Positions 53,873 through 63,803 of a stretch of DNA of 64,000 bases are shown here, piece after piece. This DNA is from Rana temporaria (taxonomy: Eukaryota > Chordata > Amphibia > Anura > Ranidae): contig NC_053494.1 in NCBI RefSeq assembly GCF_905171775.1, positions 51,538,749-51,602,748 of the forward strand. Direction: 5' to 3'. The translations under genes were made by a program, and so were the position numbers. Under the pieces are notes generated by a model that did no database searches, was not told the origin of the DNA, and worked only from the letters and a program-made list of their open reading frames with translations. The stretch's first letter is position 1. Every line of letters begins with the position of its first letter.

Positions 53873-54035
53873 GAACTTTTCAGTGCGCTGTGCTTGCCCA
53901 GGGGCGGGAACAGCCCCTTTTATGACCTCCTCTCTCCTCCCCCTCAACCCCTCACAGCCAATGGTTAATTTTCACTGATAACCCAGTCATGGGGGCCCTA
54001 CTCTGAGTCACTGCGCTCCTGGATCCGGGCCTGCT
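53873..54035 (-). repeat. Ngaro repeat A1 (terminal)
   Basis: 163-bp partner of 48018-48180. The first ATG of the gag-like frame (53860-53858) lies 13 bp inside the element from this repeat. Confidence 0.95.
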
Positions 54036-54472
54036 GTATAAAGCTGGGTACACATGGCTTGTTTTGTTTTTGTTCAACCAGGAAAAAAAAAATCCAACAG
54101 GTTACTGCATAAACACAAGCGAGGTGGATGCAGTAATCCCCACCATCAGGACGTTTTATTCTGACAGCGACGACTCTCAGAATACACTGATCAGTGCTGC
54201 AATTGATTGGCTGCAAACCGCTGATCGAAGAAGGTTTCCAGTGGGTTCATTCGACTAAAGCTGATCTAACAATCAGCTTCTGATGAACAGGGAGGGCTAA
54301 ACACAGATTGAAATTTCTCTGGTTCCTGCTAAACAGGTAGAATTTGGATTTGTGTATTCTGTGGTTTAGTGTGGTGGCCATGCCTCCTAGGTTAATAGTT
54401 GCTATGATGATTGGATAGTATCCCATGGTTCCCAAAATAAAAATAGATAGTTGTTTCTTTTCAAATCCTCTA

Positions 54473-55215
54473 CAGTGCCTTGAAAAGGTATTCATACCCC
54501 TTAAAATGTTCTACCTGTGAAATTGTGTCCACCTGTTTGTAATTTAATCTCAGTATAAATACAGCTGTTCTGTGAAGCCCTTGGAGGTTTATTAGAGAAC
54601 CTTAGTGAACAAACAGCATCATTAAAGGGGTTGTAAAGGAATTTTTTTTTCATAATAAGCATCCTTCACCTGCAGACATTCCTCTTTTCACTTCCTCATT
54701 GTTCGTTTTTGCTCAGAAGTTGCTCTATTTCTTCTCTGTTCTGTTCACTTCCTGCTTGTCTGATTTTACTGACCACCGTGAAGGGAGGCTTTATTGCGGT
54801 GGTCAGTAACGTGCTCACCCCCTCCTGGGAACTACATCTGTACGGCAGGACGCTCTCTACGTGTTAGAGACTTCAAGGAGGTGTGAATTACTGGGCGTGC
54901 CGCACTTCATACTGGGAAATGTAGTTCTTACATGAACGAGCGATGCAAACCAGGAAGTGAATGAGAGAACAGAAACTAGAATGCCGGAGGTGATATAGAT
55001 GAAGGAATTTAATAGGTATTTACTCGCTTTTTAACCGAATCATTACACTATTCTGTCTGTCTACCTTGCAAACATTAATTTTAGCCAAAAAATGTTTTTC
55101 CTTTAGTGACCCTTTAAGGCCAAGGAACACACAAGACAGGTCAGGGATAAATCTGTGGAGAAGTTTAAAGCAGGTTATAAAAAAATATCTCAAGCTTTGA
55201 ACATCTCATGGAGCA
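54473..55215 (+). pseudogene. Tc1-like transposon, 5' part, interrupted and truncated
   Basis: CAGTGCCTTGAAAAGGTATT after TA (54471-54472) is a Tc1-type left end. The leader CTCAGTATAAATACAGCTG and the start of a transposase frame follow, split by the TTAA element at 54626-55113. After it the text reads AKEHTRQVRDKSVEKFKAGY, then KKISQALNIS, the N-terminal helix-turn-helix of Tc1 transposases. The rest is missing, cut at about 55215. Confidence 0.8.
54626..55113. mobile_element. TTAA-type element inserted at the start of the Tc1 transposase
   Basis: TTAA at 54622-54625 and 55114-55117, with ends AGGGGTTGTAAAGGA and TTAGTGACCCT. The body shares CACTTCCTCATTGTTCGTTT with 36696-37881. Removing it with one TTAA restores a continuous Tc1 leader. 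Confidence 0.88.
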
Positions 55216-55230
55216 CTAAGGCCTCGTGTC

Positions 55231-55700
55231 AGGCCTAGTACACACGAGAGGATTTATCCGCGGATACGGTCCACCGGACCGTTTCCACGGATAAATCCTC
55301 TCAAGGATTTCCGCGGATTTGGATCTGATGGAGTGTACTCACCATCGGATCGAAATCTGCGCCGAAATCCCATCGCGATGACATGTCGCGCCGACGTGCG
55401 CGACTCTGTCATATAAGGAATTCCACGCATGCGTCGAATCATTACGACGCATGCGGGGGATCCATTCGGACGGATTGATTTGGTGAGTCTGTACAGACCA
55501 GCGGATCAATCCGTTGGGATGGATTCAAGCGGATAGATTTTAAAGCATGTCTTCAAATTTTTATCCGCTTGAAATCCATCCCAGGGGATAAAAATCCGCG
55601 GAAACAGATCCGCTGGATTGTACACACCAGGGGATCTATACGCTGGAGCCGGTCCGCGGATCAATTCCAGCGGATGGATCCTCTCGTGTGTACGGGACCT
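55231..55700. mobile_element. TACACAC-class fold-back element (GCGGATCC-rich)
   Basis: AGGCCTAGTACACACGAGAG and CTCTCGTGTGTACGGGACCT are inverted ends. The interior is full of ATCCGCGGAT and TCCGCTTGAA-type blocks. Noncoding. Confidence 0.85.
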
Positions 55701-56905
55701 TAGTGGTTAAAATGAAATATATCGTATATTAAAGCCAACTAGTTGCACTTTCGGGTGGGTGTGACTTTGCTATAATGTGCAAGTATGGACAGCCGTGATG
55801 CTACCAATGCAATCTTCCATGTTGCTTTGTTGCTACCACTGACATTTTCCCCACGTCTTTTTCCGAATGTGGTTCCGTCTTTATTGGCCTGCCCAACATG
55901 ACAAGACATAACGTACGCTGTCAGGTGCAGCCGCCGCCACTCTTGGTAAAGGAACCCGGTGATCTGCCGATATGGTTCCGGCTAACGCGAAAGTTCCTGC
56001 GCGGGCGCAATCTGATCTGCCGATATGGTTCCGGCTAACGAGAAAGTTCCTTTAAGGACTGCGCAGGCGCAAACTTGCCGACGGAAATCTCCGAACCTCG
56101 GCCGGCATCCAGGGCGACATGGATTTAGAGGAAAGTGGCCAGTCGGCCTCACGTCCTCGCTTCGCTCGGACGGCTCGCTCTGCTCGCTCGGCCTCTTGGC
56201 TTTTTTTTTAACATCCTCCAATCCACGGGGATGTTAAAGAATGAGCCTGGATGCCGGGCGAGGTTCGGAGATTTCCGTCGGCAAGTTTGTGCCGGCGCAG
56301 TCCTTGAAGGAACTTTCTCGTTAGGGGAACCTTAAGGACAAGTCACCGGCAGTGAAGCCTACTGTGCATGCGCGAAGCACGCTGCACTTTCTAATTGGTC
56401 CGGCGACAGAGAAAAAAGGAGGGGGCCGAACTTCCGGGAGACGGAGGAACGATACCTGTCAATAACATTTACCTGTTCCCCCTCCTCCCTGAAAGGATAA
56501 GCTGAAGTTCCAGTTTTGAGTGGAACTCCGCTTTAATATGCAGTATTTCAGACATAATTCCACAAGCTGATCAGCATAGCCTTATTATAAAACAAAATCC
56601 TTTATTATAATCTGTTAATCTGAGGATATATACAAAATCACTATACATTGCCTTTAATGCTCCACTAAGGTTTCCCAGTAGACAGAACATTCCCCCAATG
56701 GACGATAACAGGTGCTCTGTTGGGGAGGAGGACTACTATTTATATACAGGCTTGTCTTGGCTATATCAAATCATTAATCATGTTATCATTAAAAACCTAT
56801 TTAGAATTCCTTGTAGTAGATTCCTGACAGCAAGGTCTTGATTTGCACACAGTATAGTTATACCGGCAGCTTCTTTAAAATGATATTAAACCCTCTGTTT
56901 TGTCA
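55701..56905. other. tmem130 intron 4; inverted pair near 56000-56330 and a TTAA-type right end at 56532
   Basis: The segment around GGTTCCGGCTAACGAGAAAG (56022-56045) is mirrored near 56310-56335, with CGACGGAAATCTCCGAACCT and its inverse further in. GAGTGGAACTCCGCT before TTAA (56533-56536) is the right end of an AGCGGAG-type element whose left end was not found. No coding block. Confidence 0.45.
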
Positions 56906-57468
56906 GGCTGCAATTCCAGGCCGGCCACTAGGTGGCGCTTCCCTATCTTTTACGCAACGATTATGCTAATGAGCAGTTACGCCGATTCCGAAACGAACGA
57001 CCGCCCGGCGCTTTTTTTTACGTCGTCTGCGTTCGGCTTTTTCCGGCGTATAGTTACCCCTGGGTCTATGAGGCGCAGCCAATGTTAAGTATGGCCGTCG
57101 TTCCCGCGTCGAATTTTGAAATGTTACGTCTTTTGCGTAAGTCGATTCACAAAAGCACTGGACACAAGTTACGCTCACGCCGAAACCATGACGTCCTAGC
57201 GACGTCATTGGGAGCAATGCACGCCGGGAAAATTTGCGGATGGCGCATGCGCAGTTAAATCGGCGCGGGGACGCGCCTGATTTAAATACTACACTCCCCC
57301 TAGCCGCGGAATTTGAATTCCGCCGGGGGATTTACGATACGCTGCCGCAAGTTTTGAGGTTAGTGCTTTGTGAATTAACCACTTGCCTCAAAAACTTGCG
57401 GCGGCGGATCTTAAATCACATAGGTTACGCGGATCTAAAGATCCGCTAACCTATGTGAATCTGGCCCC
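56906..57468. mobile_element. GGCC-family copy h, left-truncated
   Basis: Joins the family sequence at GGCTGCAATTCCAGGCCGGC and ends TATGTGAATCTGGCCCC. Family blocks TAAGTATGGCCGTCGTTCCC and GACGTCATTGGGAGCAATGC are present. Its right flank is the same host sequence as that of copy d. Confidence 0.75.
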
Positions 57469-57839
57469 CAGTTTACATGTAAAAATCTGCTATTTTTGCT
57501 AGAAAATTACTTAGGCCCGCCAAACATTATATATTTTTTTAAGCAAAGACCCTAGAGAATAAAATGGTGGGTTTTGCAATTTTTTTATGTCGCATGGTAT
57601 TTGAGCAGTGGTTTTTCAAACGCACTTTTTGGGGAAAAATATATAATTGCACACAATTTTTTTGCTAAAATATAAAAGACGGTGTTATGCCGAGTAAATA
57701 GATACCCAATATGTCATGCTTTAAAATTGAGCACGCTCGTGGAATGACGCCAAACTACAGTAATCAACACTTTACAGGTTACCCGTTTAGAGCTACAGAG
57801 GTCTGGTGCTAGAATTATTGCTCCTACAGATCCTGTGCT
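57469..57839. repeat. Fragment of the CCCTTTCATGACTAAGCC TTAA-type element
   Basis: GAAAATTACTTAGGCCCGCC and AAACATTATATATTTTTT match the flank at 19350-19385, and GCCGAGTAAATAGATACC matches 19562-19580. A fragment without clear ends. Confidence 0.6.
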
Positions 57840-58098
57840 GAAGCATTGAACTTGATTTTCATGGCTCGTCGTAGTGTTGTACGTCACTGCGTTCTTGATG
57901 GACGAAAGTTCAGAGAACTTTTGTGTGACTGTGTGTATGCAAGCCAAGCTTGAGCGGAATTCCGTCTAAAAAAACATCCAAGGTTTTCCGACAGAAAATC
58001 CGATTGTGTGTATGCGGCATTACAGATATAACTGGCCCTTTGAGGGCAAACACAATGCTGATGAGGCACATAATGAAATTGAGTTTGATACCCCTGAT
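57840..58098. repeat. TACACAC-class right half and a hAT-type right end
   Basis: 57840-58020 ends CGATTGTGTGTATGCGGCAT, the right half of the family at 34734-34993. It is followed by TGGCCCTTTGAGGGCAAACA and TTGAGTTTGATACCCCTG, the same hAT-type end as at 1040-1113. Confidence 0.6.
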
Positions 58099-58151
58099 CT
58101 AAGTGTAGATTTGCTTAACTTTAAAACAAGTTAAAAAGGAGCATATACACT

Positions 58152-58529
58152 CACAAGTAGCTCAGAAATGCAGACACATAATCCCAACCAAAGGGTTCCA
58201 TGGTGTCTCTGCTGGATGACTGAATCACAGGAGCCTACGCAGAGCTGGCTAGGGAAGTGGTCAGGCAATGCAGAGTGATACCAGTAAGTGGGTGCGATAT
58301 GTAGAAACAGATGGAGCCAGAATGGAGTGCACAGTGATACAGGAACACGGGTAGTGGTTCCAGAAATGGCGGTTAATGTCAGACTTCAAAGTGGGCATGG
58401 ATACAGGTTTCAGGGCCATGCATGCCCCTTTTCTCAAGCCTAGTATGTAAAGAATACCTGTGATCCATCCAGCAGAGACTCACCATGGAACCCTTGGGTG
58501 GGATTATGTGCCTGCATTTCTGAGCTGTT
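58152..58529. repeat. Inverted repeat with about 65-bp arms
   Basis: GCTCAGAAATGCAGACACAT near 58161 and its inverse near 58520 (CCTGCATTTCTGAGC), with GGGTTCCATGGTGTCTCTGC and its inverse inside. Class unknown. Confidence 0.7.
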
Positions 58530-59624
58530 CGACTCGAACATTGTATGTTCGATCGTTCGTCGAAATACGAACAAAATGGGTCTTTCGCGCCTAATTCGAG
58601 TTACGTTTCACAGACCATAATTCACTGCGGCATCGCTGGCTGATGATTGGCCAAGCATGCACTATGACCCGCATGCTTGGCCAATCACAGCTTGCACAAA
58701 ACGGAGAGCCATAATTGGCCAAAGCCAGGGTGGCTTTGGCCAATTATGGCTCAGGGGGTTTAGTACACGCCACACACTATAAAAGGCCGCCTGCAGGTCG
58801 GCCCTGTGTAGTGTGTTGCGGTGGTTAAGAGAGGACAGAGAGAGTGTCATTTTTTGCAGGTAGATAGAGCAGGCAGGCAGGCAGGCTAGTCAGTTAATGT
58901 TACAGTGTGTAGAGGATATATATACATCCCAGGTGTTGTACATATATTTATACACTGTATAGTTTAGCTAGATCAGTTCTTCCTAATTTACTGAGAGGCA
59001 GGTGATTGTGCTGGCTGCAGTATTCTTACGTGGTTTATTGCCTGTGTCCTCTGTAGTTTGCACCTAAAGCTACTTGGTGTGTGTACTGGCCGTGTGCTCT
59101 GTAGTTTGCAACTAAAGCTACTTGGTGTGTACTGGCCGTGTGCTCTGTAGTTTGCACCTAAAGATTCAGGAGCAGTGATTTCAATGATGCTTAAATTAAA
59201 AAAGGAGTCCTGAAAAGAAACAACCGTTTTTAAAACTTTTTTTCCATTGATACATGTTCCCTGGGGCAAGACCCGGGTTCTCAAAGACATTTTCACAGGC
59301 ATACTATAGACACCCAGCAGGAACGATATTTAAAGGAATTTTTCATTTTTTTTTTAAATTTAAGCAGCATTAAAATCGCTGCTCCTGAAAAAACGACCGT
59401 TTTCAAAACTTTTTTTCCATTGATAAATATTCCCTGGGGCAAGACCCGGGTTCTCAAAGACGTTTCACGACAATAACTTGCATATTAGGCTTTAAAATTA
59501 GCACTTTTAAATTCGAACGTTCGAGTCCCATAGACGTCAATGGGGTTCTAAATGTTCGCGTGAACGTTCGGTCCTTCGAAGGTTCTGGTGCGAACCGAAC
59601 GAGGGGGTGTTCGGCTCATCCCTA
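58530..59624. mobile_element. hAT-like element with GTGTTCGGCTCATCCCTA right end
   Basis: The right end GTGTTCGGCTCATCCCTA is characteristic; the left start (GTTCGACTCGAACATTG) is less clear. It has an internal hairpin (58650-58760, GGCCAAAGCCA and inverse) and tandem blocks of TCTGTAGTTTGCACCTAAAG (59050-59165). Noncoding. Confidence 0.6.
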
Positions 59625-59666
59625 GTGCATATACCACTTTTTAACTTGAGGTTTTAAATAGATTTA

Positions 59667-60047
59667 GGCCCCTTTCACACGATCGGACCATTCAGGTCCG
59701 CCTGTCAGTTTTGACGGCGGACCTGAACGGCCGCTCCATGCAGTCCTATGGAGCGTTGGATGTCAGCGCAGACATGTCCACTGACATCCGACCCGATCCG
59801 ATCCCCCAAAATCAGACGGATGACGATACGTCCCCATCCATCCATGGCGGATCGGATCGGGTGAGATCATCTGATCAGATCTCCCCATAGGAGACAGCGG
59901 CGCTGCACAAGCCCCTCCCCGCTCAGTGAGCAGAGAGGGACTTGTCATCTGCCGGCTCAGCGGAGATCAGTGGAGAGATCATACCGCTAAGCCGGCGGGA
60001 GCTGGCATACTCCGTAGTGACGGAGTCCGCCTGTGTGGAAGAGGGCT
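59667..60047. mobile_element. CTTTCACAC-class miniature transposon
   Basis: GGCCCCTTTCACACGATCGG at the left and CCGCCTGTGTGGAAGAGGGC at the right are imperfect inverted ends. The class body with GGACCTGAACGG and GGAGACAGCGGCG blocks is noncoding. Confidence 0.65.
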
Positions 60048-60582
60048 TACACGTAGATGATTGTGCCCTCTTTCTGTCTTTCTGCATTTAAGTACTAGAG
60101 TCCAGAGGTTTTACCCAAACACTGCTTTAAGGGGGCTTCAGACATCATATGAGTGATTGTTAATTTATTTTGGACTGTTTAAGGGCCATTAATTATGTAC
60201 TTATTTTTGTGCCATAGGATATTGTTGCTTAGCTTTTAATCCTTGCCCATGTTCCTGTTTAAGCTGGTGCCATGCTTGCTGCCCTAGGTTTTCTATCTCA
60301 GAGTGTCTGTTTTGGTTTCAATCAAGAATATATACTTTCCCCTGACAGGCCACTCAAGCCTAGGGATGAAACCACAATATTTAAACCTACATCTTCCATT
60401 TTTGTGGTCACTATTTGTCATCTGGAGGTGGACCTAATGTTTTATTAGCATGTTTGCTCTCTTTGATGTTTTGACTCTGATTTTTCAAGTGACTTTATGA
60501 TACCAATTAATGCTTTTCAAGTTACAACCAATGCATGGTGAGTGGAGTCACAGGTAGTTTACCTTTGGGCGTGTTGGACATA
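60048..60582. other. tmem130 intron 4, no exon seen
   Basis: Unique-looking AT-rich intron sequence. No splice-bounded coding block similar to TMEM130. Confidence 0.45.
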
Positions 60583-61296
60583 CAGTGGAACCTCGGATTG
60601 CGAGTAACGTGGTTAACGAGCGTTTCGCAATACAAACTTTTTTTTTCTTTTTTAATCCTGACTTGGTTTGCAAGTGTTGTCTCTCGCAAAACAAGCAGGA
60701 TTCAAACCTCTGCAGTGTGCAGTACCGCATTTGGCCAGAGGTACGGGGGTGCCTGTGACACTCAAGCCTCGTACACACGACCGAGGAACTCGACGGGCGA
60801 AACACATCGTTTTCCTTGTCGAGTTCCTTGTTAGGCTGTCGAGGAACTCGACAAGGCAAGTTTCTTCATTCCCGTCGAGGAAAAAGAAGACATGCTCTCT
60901 TTTTGGCTCGACGGGATCCTCGACAGTTTCCTCGTCGAAAACTGTACACACGACCGGTTTCCTCGGCCAAAAAAAAATCCCAGCAAATTTTTTGCTGGTT
61001 TTTGCCGAGAAACTCGGTCGTGTGTACGAGGCCTCAGAGCCGTTTGGAGCTGCTTGGAAATACAGAGTATTTCTGAGTCTTTCCAAGGGTTTCCGACTGC
61101 ATCCGAACGGTCTCCGAGTATTTTCAAGTCTCTCCGGCACCCCCCGACCTCTGGCCACATGCAATATTGCATGCAATAGAACTAATTATCTTTGTTTCCA
61201 TTGATTTCTATGGGGAAACTCGCTTTGATATTCAAGTGATTTGAATTACAAGCATTCTCCTGGAACGGATTATGCTCGTAATCCAAGGTTCCACTG
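60583..61296. mobile_element. TA-type (mariner-like) element with a TACACAC-class element inside
   Basis: CAGTGGAACCTCGGATT and AATCCAAGGTTCCACTG are inverted ends with TA at 60581-60582 and 61297-61298. The inner element (about 60764-61034) has AAGCCTCGTACACACGACCG and CGGTCGTGTGTACGAGGCCT ends. All the long frames at 60535-61204, up to 178 codons, arise from this inner fold-back. Confidence 0.88.
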
Positions 61297-61513
61297 TAAT
61301 CAGGTTTTTATTTGAGTTTTCACATCAATAGAAAACACAAGCCCATAGCCTAGGCTGGCAATGCACTTCCCTACTCCTTCTTCCTCCTTCCCCAAATTAA
61401 CAGATTGACTGGAGACTGCACTGTCCACTGTTAACCTATTCCTGTGAGGTTTGGAAGTTCAGGGAAGGGGCACTAAAAGAGCAGGGGCCAGCAGCATTGA
61501 AAGTTGTAAACTG

Positions 61514-61616
61514 AATTAAGTTTTGTTTGATTGATATAAGCATATGGTATAAAATGTGAAAACCTGTAATGTGAAATCTATGGAAAAATAAAGAATTTAT
61601 AAAAAAAAAAAAAAAA
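61514..61616 (+). mobile_element. Very short 3' end of a LINE with poly-A tail
   Basis: About 103 bp ending AAAAATAAAGAATTTATA and a run of A, flanked by a perfect 12-bp duplication AGTTGTAAACTG (61502-61513 and 61617-61628). A heavily 5'-truncated retrotransposed copy; the tail resembles frog L1. It lies 204 bp before exon 5. Confidence 0.85.
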
Positions 61617-61819
61617 AGTTGTAAACTGCAAATGTTGGGATGAGAATTTCAACAAATAGTTTAGTGTGAAATATTTATTTTTTGTGCTCAATGTGTTATA
61701 CTAAAACTGTCAAATGTATTACTACTTTAAGGAAATATCCTGTAGCAAAACCTGCCTTAGATACTTGATGTGTTTTATATTAAAACTGCTTATAGAGATT
61801 CTTTGTATTACTTTTTCAG

Positions 61820-61904
61820 ATATTATACGTAATATTACGATTGCTGGGCCTACGGAAACCAACACTGAGCAGAATTTCAGCATGTCTCTGCATTTCCTTG
61901 GCAG
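61820..61904 (+). CDS. tmem130: tmem130 exon 5
   Basis: Acceptor ATTACTTTTTCAG before 61820 and donor GCAG|GTACGC at 61905; phase 1 in, phase 2 out. It reads DIIRNITIAGPTETNTEQNF, then SMSLHFLG, alike human GIQVLGPTLIQTFQKMTVTLNFLG. One Asn-X-Thr site (NITI) and one Asn-X-Ser site (NFSM) are present. The next exon, expected to start with the PPLTVCW-like block, is not found before position 64000. Confidence 0.9.
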
Positions 61905-62937
61905 GTACGCACGATTTTTAGAGAATTATTTTTTTCTGCCGAATTGTAACAATATGTTCTTTCCCGGCACAGAAATACAAGTATACTTTGTGGAGGAAGA
62001 CATTTTGTTCTCCAAAAAAAATTACATTTGCTATTATTGTATTTTTTTATAGAAAATGTAAATGTGACTTATGACCCTCTTTCTTCCTTATTTCTGAGGT
62101 TTCAATTAAAGACAGAATGTTTTAAAGCTCAAATAAAACTTTACTTTCAAGAGGAAGTAACCCCCCCCCCCCCCCCCGAAAAATGGGGGGGGAAAACCTG
62201 CAAGAGAAGGGCATAAAAAGCTAGTATAGCATACTAGCTCATTATGTGGCACTTGCCTGAAATCGAAGCCCCCGAAGTCCTCCTCATTCCCCGCCGCCGC
62301 CATGTCCCCTTGCAGATATTTCCTGTTTGCGCTGTGATTGGCCGGAGCGGCGATGTTGTCATGCGGGATCGGCAGAACCCTGTGCATGCGCTGGAATACG
62401 TCATTAACCCAGGTTATGCCATTCAGAAAAACTGCACTTTTAGTGCGCCAGCTATGAATAAGCACCAAAGTTCGGTGTGAAACGCGTCAGATTTTTACCC
62501 CGTCTGCTGTGGCATGCTTTTTGTGTGTTTTTTGATTTTACAATAAAAGCAATTTATTTTTGGAGTGCGGCTGTCCAGAAAGTTTTTCCTTTGTGGCTCA
62601 AGTATCCCACGTGTATGGCAATGACCCCTGCACAAAGTGGCTAACGTAGCCCAGAATAAACCACCCCTAGGTAGGCATCTCATATGACCCTTCCTTGGTG
62701 CCCAATGAGGAAGGAAACATGGAGAACATGATGATCAACTGACAAATCCACCCCACCTTACACTCTTGTAACAAGTTTCTTTTTATATTTTGGTGTAGAC
62801 CTTCACCTAAACTATTTACAAGTATTAACAAGCAGTAAACGCACATTAAAATAAGTCTTCACTGACCGATAAGCTTAGAGAAATTAATCTTCAATGTTCA
62901 CAACAGAAGCACTGAAATGATAAATAATCTTTCCTAA
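61905..62937 (+). repeat. tmem130 intron 5 with a degenerate repeat and C run
   Basis: A run of 18 C lies at 62160-62177. From about 62440 to 62560 the text resembles the 3' part of the repeat at 5757-6650 and holds a hammerhead-like core, followed by TTTACAATAAAAGCAATTTA. No TMEM130 exon seen. Confidence 0.4.
62452..62488 (+). ncRNA. Hammerhead-ribozyme-like motif, copy 4
   Basis: CTATGA (62452-62457) could be CTGATGA with one base lost. GCACC (62462-62466) and GGTGT (62474-62478) form helix II with one G-T pair. GAAAC (62479-62483) is intact; C62483 and G62486 close helix III; TC precedes the expected cut at 62488/62489. Helix I is not evident. Confidence 0.4.
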
Positions 62938-63320
62938 GGCCTCTTTCACACTGGATGGATCCGCTGAACTAGCTCAGTGGCAGATCGCTCCATTGATCGC
63001 CGCTGAGCTGGCGGCTGACAGGTCCATCTCTGCTCACTGAGCAGGGAGGGACCCGTCGGAGCCCCACTGATTTCTTTGGGGAGTTCAGACGAAAATGGAC
63101 AACATGTCCGTTTTTTCATCAGATCTCATTCGATCCGCCAGACGGGTGGCCGAACATATCACCATACGTCTTCTTTTAGCAGATCGGATGGCAGGCGGGT
63201 GTCAGCGGAAACATCTCCGCTGACATCTGCCTGCCCATAGGAGTCAATGGGTGGCCCGCTCAGATCCGCCTGAAAAAACAGACAGGCGAATTTGAGTGGA
63301 CTTATCATGTGAAAGGGGCC
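62938..63320. mobile_element. CTTTCACAC-class fold-back transposon
   Basis: GGCCTCTTTCACACTGGATG and CATGTGAAAGGGGCC are inverted ends; the interior mirrors GGCGGGTGTCAGCGGA-type blocks. Noncoding. Confidence 0.75.
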
Positions 63321-63398
63321 TTATTTGCAGTGGCAGTGGGGACTTGGCAGCATGTGAGCCTTTTAACGTAAACAAATATTATGTGATTGTAAACTGTT

Positions 63399-63803
63399 AT
63401 GCTGCGTACACACGATAGGTTAACGATAGACCGTTTTCATCAGACCAAACCGATCGTGTGTGGGCCCCATCGGTTATTTATCCATAGGTTAAAAAAATAG
63501 GAACTTGTTTTAAAATTATCTGATGGAAAAAAACCTATAGAAAAAAAAAACGATCGTCTGTAGGCACGTCCATCGGTTAAAAATCCACGCATGCTCAGAA
63601 TCAAGTCGACGCATGCTCGGAAGCATTGAACTTTGTTTTTTTCAGCACGTCGTTGTGTTTTACGTCACCGCGTTCTGACACAATCGTTTTTTTAACGGAT
63701 GGTGTGTAGGCACGACTGATCATCAGTCAGCTTCATCGGATAACTGATGGAAAAATCCATCAGACCGTTTTCATCAGACTAACCCATCGTGTGTACAGGG
63801 CAT
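63399..63803. mobile_element. TACACAC-class element, uninterrupted relative of 45918-47326
   Basis: ATGCTGCGTACACACGATAG and CATCGTGTGTACAGGGCAT are inverted ends. It contains GAACTTGTTTTAAAATTATC (about 63501), the counterpart of the site where the TTAA element entered at 46032. Positions 63804-64000 hold nothing I recognise. Confidence 0.85.

Larger units (their letters stand above)
47385..54035 (-). mobile_element. Ngaro-type tyrosine-recombinase retrotransposon, about 6.65 kb, in tmem130 intron 4, antisense
   Basis: Read on the minus strand the order is repeat A1 (54035-53873), gag-like region, reverse transcriptase with RNase H, tyrosine recombinase, SGNH hydrolase, then B1 (48686-48181), A2 (48180-48018), a 125-bp spacer and B2 (47892-47385). 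Such split direct repeats, with RT, a YR in place of an integrase and an SGNH-type hydrolase, define the Ngaro group of DIRS-like elements known from fish and other animals. The A copies (163 bp each) differ at one base that I can see, and the B copies (508 and 506 bp) mainly by a 2-bp AT change, so the insertion is young. No target duplication is evident, as expected for YR-mediated entry. Confidence 0.93.

Noticed and set aside
52774..53968. Plus-strand Pro/Ala-rich frames
   Set aside because: Antisense shadows of the GC-rich gag-like region of the Ngaro element.
60535..61204. Open frames up to 178 codons on both strands
   Set aside because: They arise from the fold-back element at 60764-61034 inside a mariner-like element. 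Both strands are open, as expected of an inverted repeat, and no domain is recognisable.
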